A model generated the notes under the pieces. That model had not been told where the DNA came from, did no database searches, and was given only the letters and a program-made list of their open reading frames with translations. From assembly GCA_045541535.1 (NCBI GenBank), contig JAZQJG010000070.1:1-26057 (forward strand): DNA of 26,057 nt, in the 5' to 3' direction. The stretch's first letter is position 1, and each line of letters opens with the position of its first letter. The position numbers and the translations under genes were made by a program. Positions 22,386 through 26,057 of the stretch are shown one piece after another. Origin of the DNA: Firm-08 sp045541535 (GTDB lineage: Bacteria; Bacillota; Clostridia; Oscillospirales; QAKW01).

Positions 22386-23149
22386 TACAGTGCCAGCTCC
22401 TTTGCGCTTTCCTTGTCGCAATACAGGCGGGCGCCGCCGTGGTTGCGCAGGGCGGTGGCGGGACAATGTTCGTCAATGCACTCGGTGGTCAGCATTTCCT
22501 TCACCGCCGCTGCCTTGGTGGCATAGGGCACCACGCAGAACATTTTGTCGGCGGCCAGCAGGGCGGGCACGGTAAGGGTCAGGGCATAGCGGGGCACCTG
22601 GTCCAGCGAGGCAAAACAGCCGTCGTGCACCTGCTGGGTGCGGCACTTTTCGTCCAGCTTCACCGGCTTGATCAGGGCAGGATCGGCAAAATCCGCCACC
22701 GGCGGATCGTTAAAGGCGATGTGACCGTTTTCCCCAATACCCAGCACCACGATGTCTACGGGATATTGCCGCAGCAGGGCGGTGTAACGGGCGCATTCGG
22801 CATCTCCGTCCTCGGCAGAGGCGTTGATAAATTCCACACTGCGGAAGTTTACTTTTTCAAACAGATGTTCCTTCAGATAGGTCTGGAAGGAGGCGTGGGA
22901 GCCTTGGGGCAGGCCAATGTATTCATCCATATGGAAGGCGCGGATGCGCTCCCAGGGAATGTCGTAGGTCAGCAGGGCCGCCAGGGTGGTGTTTTGGGAG
23001 GGGGCGGCGGCAAAGATCATAGCGATCTCTTCCTTCTCTGCCAGTTTTTCCTTGATGGCGGCGGCAATGTCGGCGGCGGCTAAATGGCCCATCTCTTCGG
23101 CGCTGTCGGCCACGGTGACAAATAATTGATCTTTGGTAAAGGTTTTCAT
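22385..23149 (-). CDS. nagB: Glucosamine-6-phosphate deaminase/isomerase family protein
   Basis: 254 residues. The family hallmarks are 'HMDEYIGLP' at 73-81 with D75, and 'GIGENGHIAFNDPP' at 137-150 with catalytic H143. It converts glucosamine-6-phosphate to fructose-6-phosphate and ammonia. The phosphate-binding loop reads 'AAAPSQNTTLAAL' (47-59) rather than the usual GSTP form, which marks a divergent subgroup and leaves room for another amino-sugar phosphate substrate. ATG 23149 was chosen because AAGGGA lies 7 nt upstream; an ATG seven codons earlier is possible. First gene of the nagB-nagA-DUF4838 operon, divergent from an AraC regulator. Confidence 0.87.
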   Translation of the reverse strand: MKTFTKDQLFVTVADSAEEMGHLAAADIAAAIKEKLAEKEEIAMIFAAAPSQNTTLAALLTYDIPWERIRAFHMDEYIGLPQGSHASFQTYLKEHLFEKVNFRSVEFINASAEDGDAECARYTALLRQYPVDIVVLGIGENGHIAFNDPPVADFADPALIKPVKLDEKCRTQQVHDGCFASLDQVPRYALTLTVPALLAADKMFCVVPYATKAAAVKEMLTTECIDEHCPATALRNHGGARLYCDKESAKELAL

Positions 23150-23228
23150 TGCAAAATCCCTTCCTTTCATATTGTAATTCCATCTTACTCCTTTTGCTCG
23201 GGGAAAACCATTGATAAAATACTAAAAA

Positions 23229-23264
23229 TATATTGCAAAACGTCTACTTTCGCAGTACAATATA
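23229..23264. promoter_or_regulatory. Candidate operator: TATATTG inverted repeat between nagB and the AraC gene
   Basis: TATATTG (23229-23235) and CAATATA (23258-23264) are exact inverted repeats 22 bp apart. One arm overlaps the -35 and the other the -10 of the plus-strand promoter, and both lie upstream of nagB on the minus strand. They could bind the AraC protein and tie its own expression to the nag operon, but AraC sites are often direct repeats, so this is tentative. Confidence 0.35.
23233..23261 (+). promoter_or_regulatory. Promoter of the second AraC gene
   Basis: TTGCAA (23233-23238), 17-bp spacer, TACAAT (23256-23261). The start is expected near 23268, only about 9 nt before the ATG at 23277, so the mRNA would be nearly leaderless; GGGTGA is the only ribosome-binding-like sequence. 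Confidence 0.65.
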
Positions 23265-23276
23265 CTGGGTGATTGT

Positions 23277-24050
23277 ATGAATGATTATTTGTTTGCCGGG
23301 TCCCTTTCCTATGCCCACAAGCTGACCCGTCATCCGGAACCTAACGAAACCTCCCTCCACGCCCACGATACCTATGAGATCTTTTATTTCATCTCCGGTA
23401 GCGGGGAATTGGTGCTGGAGGATCGGAAGATGCTGTTGTTTGACGGTGCGCTGGTGCTGTTACCGCCTCGGGTGCGCCATCGCATCCGACTGCTCTCCGA
23501 CCTGCCCTACGAACGGGCGGTGATCAATCTGGCGGAACTGCCGACCCGTTACACCTTGTTTGATGAGGTGCGGGTGCTGGATCTGCGGCAAAACGCCGCC
23601 CTGCGCTCTCTCTGGCAACGGATGGAGGAATATGCCGCCCTCTTTTCCAGAGAGGAGCGGGAGGAACTGCTTGCGGGACAGGTGCGGGAAATGTTGTTGT
23701 TACTACAGCACACCGCCGCCGACGGGGAGATCCGTCTTTGCCACGGTCAGCTCATCACCGATGCGCTGGCCTATATCGAGGCTCACATCACCGAGATTAC
23801 CGGGGTGGAGGAGCTGTGTCGGGCTCTCCACGTCAGCCGTGCCTGGCTCTATCGGGAGTTCGGGCAGGCGGTGGGCATCAGCCCTAAACGGTATATCAAT
23901 CAGCGCCGCTTGCAAATTGCCCGTCATCTTTTGCAGGTGGGGGAGGACGCCACCAAGGTGGCCTTCCGTTGCGGCTATGGGGACTACAGCGCCTTTTATC
24001 GGGCCTATCGGGCCTTTTTCGGCGTGGCGCCCAAGGAGACGGAAAAATAA
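23277..24050 (+). CDS. AraC family regulator with cupin domain, likely of the nag operon
   Basis: 257 residues. The N-terminal part has the cupin pattern of sugar-sensing AraC proteins: 'HAHDTYEIFYFISGSGEL' (two His and a Glu of the barrel), then 'LLFDGALVLLPPRVRHRI'. The C-terminal 100 residues carry two HTH motifs ('VEELCRALHVSRAWLYREFGQAVG' and 'ATKVAFRCGYGDYSAFYRAYRAFFGVAPKE'). It is divergent from nagB across 127 bp, so control of the nag operon by an amino sugar or its phosphate is likely, by inference. Most Bacillota use GntR-type NagR for this job, so an AraC protein is less usual. The MATE gene begins 11 bp after the stop. Confidence 0.9.
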   Translation: MNDYLFAGSLSYAHKLTRHPEPNETSLHAHDTYEIFYFISGSGELVLEDRKMLLFDGALVLLPPRVRHRIRLLSDLPYERAVINLAELPTRYTLFDEVRVLDLRQNAALRSLWQRMEEYAALFSREEREELLAGQVREMLLLLQHTAADGEIRLCHGQLITDALAYIEAHITEITGVEELCRALHVSRAWLYREFGQAVGISPKRYINQRRLQIARHLLQVGEDATKVAFRCGYGDYSAFYRAYRAFFGVAPKETEK

Positions 24051-24061
24051 AGGAGAATCCA

Positions 24062-25432
24062 ATGCTGTTTATCAAGGATAAAGATTTTTACAAAAAGGCG
24101 GCGGCCATTGCTATCCCCATAGCCCTGCAGGGCCTGATCACCAACGGAGTCAATATTATGGACACCCTGATGGTGGGCGCGCTGGGGGAGACCAGCCTGT
24201 CGGCGGTGTCTCTGGCCAATCAGTTTATCAATATTTTTCACATTTTCTGTATGGGTATCGGTATGGGCGCCTCGGTGCTGGTGGCCCGTTATTACGGGAT
24301 GAAGGATCACAGCGCCCTGAAAAAGACGGTGTCCATTATGCTGCGGCTCTGCCTCTTTCTCGGCACCCTGTTTTGCGTGGTCACCGCCCTGATTCCCGAA
24401 CAGATTATGAGGATTTACACCGAGGAGTCGGCCATTATCACCCTCGGCGCCCGCTATCTGCGGTATTCTGTCGTCAGTTACTATCTGTTGGGTCTGTCCC
24501 TCACCTGTACCATCGTTCTGCGAAACGTGGGTCAGGTGCGTCTGCCTCTCTATACCTCCATCGGCGCTTTCTTTGTAAACGTTGGGGCTAACTACGTTTT
24601 TATCTTCGGTAAATTGGGGTTGCCGGCCATGGACGTGGCCGGCGCCGCCATCGGTACCCTGATCGCCCGTATCTTTGAATTTGCTCTGATTTGCGGCTAC
24701 CTCTTTTGCAGGGATCGGGAGATCGGTTTTCGCATTAAAGATCTTTTTCGTCCCGTGGGCAGTTTGTGGAAGGAATATATCCGCATCAGCATCCCCGTAC
24801 TGGTCAGCGACGGCATTTTGGCGCTGGGCAACAATTCCGTGGCCATGGTCATCGGCCGTCTGGGGGAGAGCTTCGTGGCGGCCAACGCCGTTACGGCAGT
24901 CACCCAACAACTTTCCTCGGTGGTCACCTCCGGCTTTTCCCAGGCGGGCGCCATCGTCACCGGCTATACCTTGGGTGAGGGAGATCGGGAAAAGGCCCAT
25001 CGGCAGGGCTATGCCTTTCTGGGGCTGGGACTGGTGTTCGGTCTGGTGGCGGCGGCCATCATTCTGCTCATCAGCGGACCGATGATCGCGGCCTACCATC
25101 TCTCTCCCGCCACAGTGGAGATCGCCCGTCAGCTCATGCTGTCCATCAGCATCATCGTGGTATTTCAGGCCACCAACTCCATTATGACCAAGGGCGTGCT
25201 CCGGGGCGGCGGTGACACCAAGGTGCTGATGCTGGCCGATAATATCTTTTTGTGGATCTTCGCCCTGCCGCTGGGGATCGTGGCGGGCCTCTGGCTCCGT
25301 CTGCCCGCCTTCTGGATCTATTTCGCCCTCAAGAGCGATCAGGTGCTCAAGGCCGTTTGGTGCGTCATTCGTCTGCGTAGCGGCAAATGGATCAAAAAAA
25401 TCCGAACGGAAAAAGAAATTGAAGAAGCGTAA
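24062..25432 (+). CDS. MATE family multidrug/cation exporter
   Basis: 456 residues with about twelve membrane helices in two related halves, the standard MATE size. The typical opening 'IAIPIALQGLITNGVNIMDTLMVGALGETSLSAVSLANQ' and the second-half counterpart 'ISIPVLVSDGILALGNNSVAMVIGRLGESFVAANAVTAV' are clear, as is 'MTKGVLRGGGDTK'. It exports drugs, metabolites or glycosides in exchange for Na+ or H+; the substrate cannot be told. ATG 24062 was chosen for AGGAG at 24051-24055, as the longer frame overlaps the AraC gene. It is probably co-transcribed with the AraC gene, which may mean that the regulator also controls it. Confidence 0.92.
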   Translation: MLFIKDKDFYKKAAAIAIPIALQGLITNGVNIMDTLMVGALGETSLSAVSLANQFINIFHIFCMGIGMGASVLVARYYGMKDHSALKKTVSIMLRLCLFLGTLFCVVTALIPEQIMRIYTEESAIITLGARYLRYSVVSYYLLGLSLTCTIVLRNVGQVRLPLYTSIGAFFVNVGANYVFIFGKLGLPAMDVAGAAIGTLIARIFEFALICGYLFCRDREIGFRIKDLFRPVGSLWKEYIRISIPVLVSDGILALGNNSVAMVIGRLGESFVAANAVTAVTQQLSSVVTSGFSQAGAIVTGYTLGEGDREKAHRQGYAFLGLGLVFGLVAAAIILLISGPMIAAYHLSPATVEIARQLMLSISIIVVFQATNSIMTKGVLRGGGDTKVLMLADNIFLWIFALPLGIVAGLWLRLPAFWIYFALKSDQVLKAVWCVIRLRSGKWIKKIRTEKEIEEA

Positions 25433-25480
25433 ACTGTTTGCCCCCGATTTACGTCAATAATAAAAAGAGAGTGAAACGTT

Positions 25481-25987
25481 ATGAAAAAGAATTGTCTTGG
25501 AATTATGATTTTACTGGCTGTATTTACTTTGACAGCCTGCGCATCGCTCCCGACCGACTATTATATGTTTTTTGATATCACCGAGTGCCCTCTTTTGGAA
25601 ATGTATTTACCGGAGGGGGCGACGGTCAACCGATTGCACGCCCGTGATGAGGATGAGGCGGTGGCAAAGCTGAGCATTGGCTCTTCTTATGCAATTGACG
25701 TGAAGTGTGAGGCGTGGGAGGCGAGACTGTTTGCCTACGCCTTTCCGTCAGAAGATCAGGCAAAAGCCTATTTTCAGCAGGTGACGGGAAAAGAAAGTGC
25801 CTATGATACCAATTATTCCGCCGTCAGGGGAATGACCCGTTATCGGATGGTGGTAATAGACGGTAAAAACGCCTATCAAGTGAGCACTTCTGCCAGATCG
25901 GCGGCCGGGGTACACCAATGGCTGAAAAACAGTTTTAGCCTGAAATTGTCCGTTTCCGATGGGGCGGTCAAAACCGTGGAACAATAG
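25481..25987 (+). CDS. Putative lipoprotein, unknown function
   Basis: 168 residues. A type II signal peptide ends in lipobox 'LTAC' with Cys20. The mature part includes 'YYMFFDITECPLLEMYLPEG', a 'FPSEDQAKAYFQQVTGKES' stretch and 'VVIDGKNAYQVSTSA'; this resembles no family I recognise. The ribosome binding site is weak (GAGAG about 10 nt upstream). It lies 48 bp after the MATE gene with no terminator between, so they may share a transcript. No terminator is visible before the contig end. Confidence 0.7.
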   Translation: MKKNCLGIMILLAVFTLTACASLPTDYYMFFDITECPLLEMYLPEGATVNRLHARDEDEAVAKLSIGSSYAIDVKCEAWEARLFAYAFPSEDQAKAYFQQVTGKESAYDTNYSAVRGMTRYRMVVIDGKNAYQVSTSARSAAGVHQWLKNSFSLKLSVSDGAVKTVEQ

Positions 25988-26026
25988 TTTTGTTATAAAA
26001 AACGTCGCCCTTCTTGCCAAGGCATG

Positions 26027-26057
26027 AAGTCGGAGGCCAAGCGGTCTTAGGAAGACA
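26027..26057 (+). other. Probable residual BGI/MGI sequencing adapter
   Basis: The final 31 bases, starting AAGTCGGAGGCCAAGCGGTC, match from memory all but the last base of the 32-nt MGI/BGISEQ read-1 adapter. This is not genomic DNA but untrimmed adapter at the end of the assembled contig. Confidence 0.9.

Noticed and set aside
22386..22466. N-terminal extension of nagA into nagB
   Set aside because: The 27 extra residues are Arg/Pro-rich shadow translation of nagB; the ATG overlapping the nagB stop gives the normal NagA N-terminus.
26021..26057. Possible 5' part of a tRNA or structured RNA at the right end
   Set aside because: The bases match a sequencing adapter and form no acceptor or D-arm pairing.

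Overview
The window looks like one complete contig from an uncultured Clostridia-type Bacillota, probably a gut organism of the Oscillospirales kind. The evidence is GC-rich coding DNA with strong AGGAGG-type ribosome binding sites, TTGACA/TATAAT promoters with frequent TGn extended -10 elements, an SLH-domain surface protein, LtaS- and TagF-like envelope genes, and short palindromic intergenic repeats. The genus-level placement is inference. The last 31 bases match, from memory, a BGI/MGI sequencing adapter, so the right edge is an assembly artefact. The left edge lies in a palindromic repeat.

Layout: (1) 1-671 is non-coding, with a repeat cluster and three strong hairpin terminators. (2) 672-3894 holds a GH89-like glycosidase (minus) divergent from an AraC regulator (plus). 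(3) 3935-5919 holds tspO and a secreted CHAP-like hydrolase with three SLH repeats. (4) 6129-14387 is a nearly complete shikimate, phenylalanine and tyrosine operon: aminotransferase, pheA, aroB, aroC, an aroE-aroK fusion, aroQ, aroA and tyrA. Its genes overlap or lie about 1 nt apart. It is preceded by an 18-codon leader peptide with six consecutive Phe/Tyr codons and a terminator hairpin, which reads as a ribosome-mediated attenuator. (5) 14387-14647 is a non-coding MITE-like element whose TA flank begins in the tyrA stop codon. (6) 14756-18687 is an envelope cassette: an LtaS-like membrane enzyme, a YidC insertase fused to a CDP-glycerol-type glycerophosphotransferase, and a tiny 'YIDP' membrane protein. 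(7) 18778-19398 is a lipoprotein gene. (8) 19456-23149 (minus) is a nagB-nagA-DUF4838 glycosidase operon, divergent from a second AraC regulator, which is followed by a MATE exporter and a lipoprotein gene.

How the parts work together: the aro operon makes chorismate from DAHP and carries it to Phe and Tyr, apparently sensed through charged tRNA-Phe and tRNA-Tyr. The two AraC/glycosidase loci share a plan: a predicted cytoplasmic glycosidase with a GH20b/GH67-like N-terminal domain, divergent from an AraC regulator. The NagA/NagB pair suggests the products are amino sugars that enter glycolysis as fructose-6-phosphate. The LtaS-like/YidC-fusion cassette is the most likely poorly described system here and is probably a glycerophosphate-type polymer or membrane-anchored glycan modification module.
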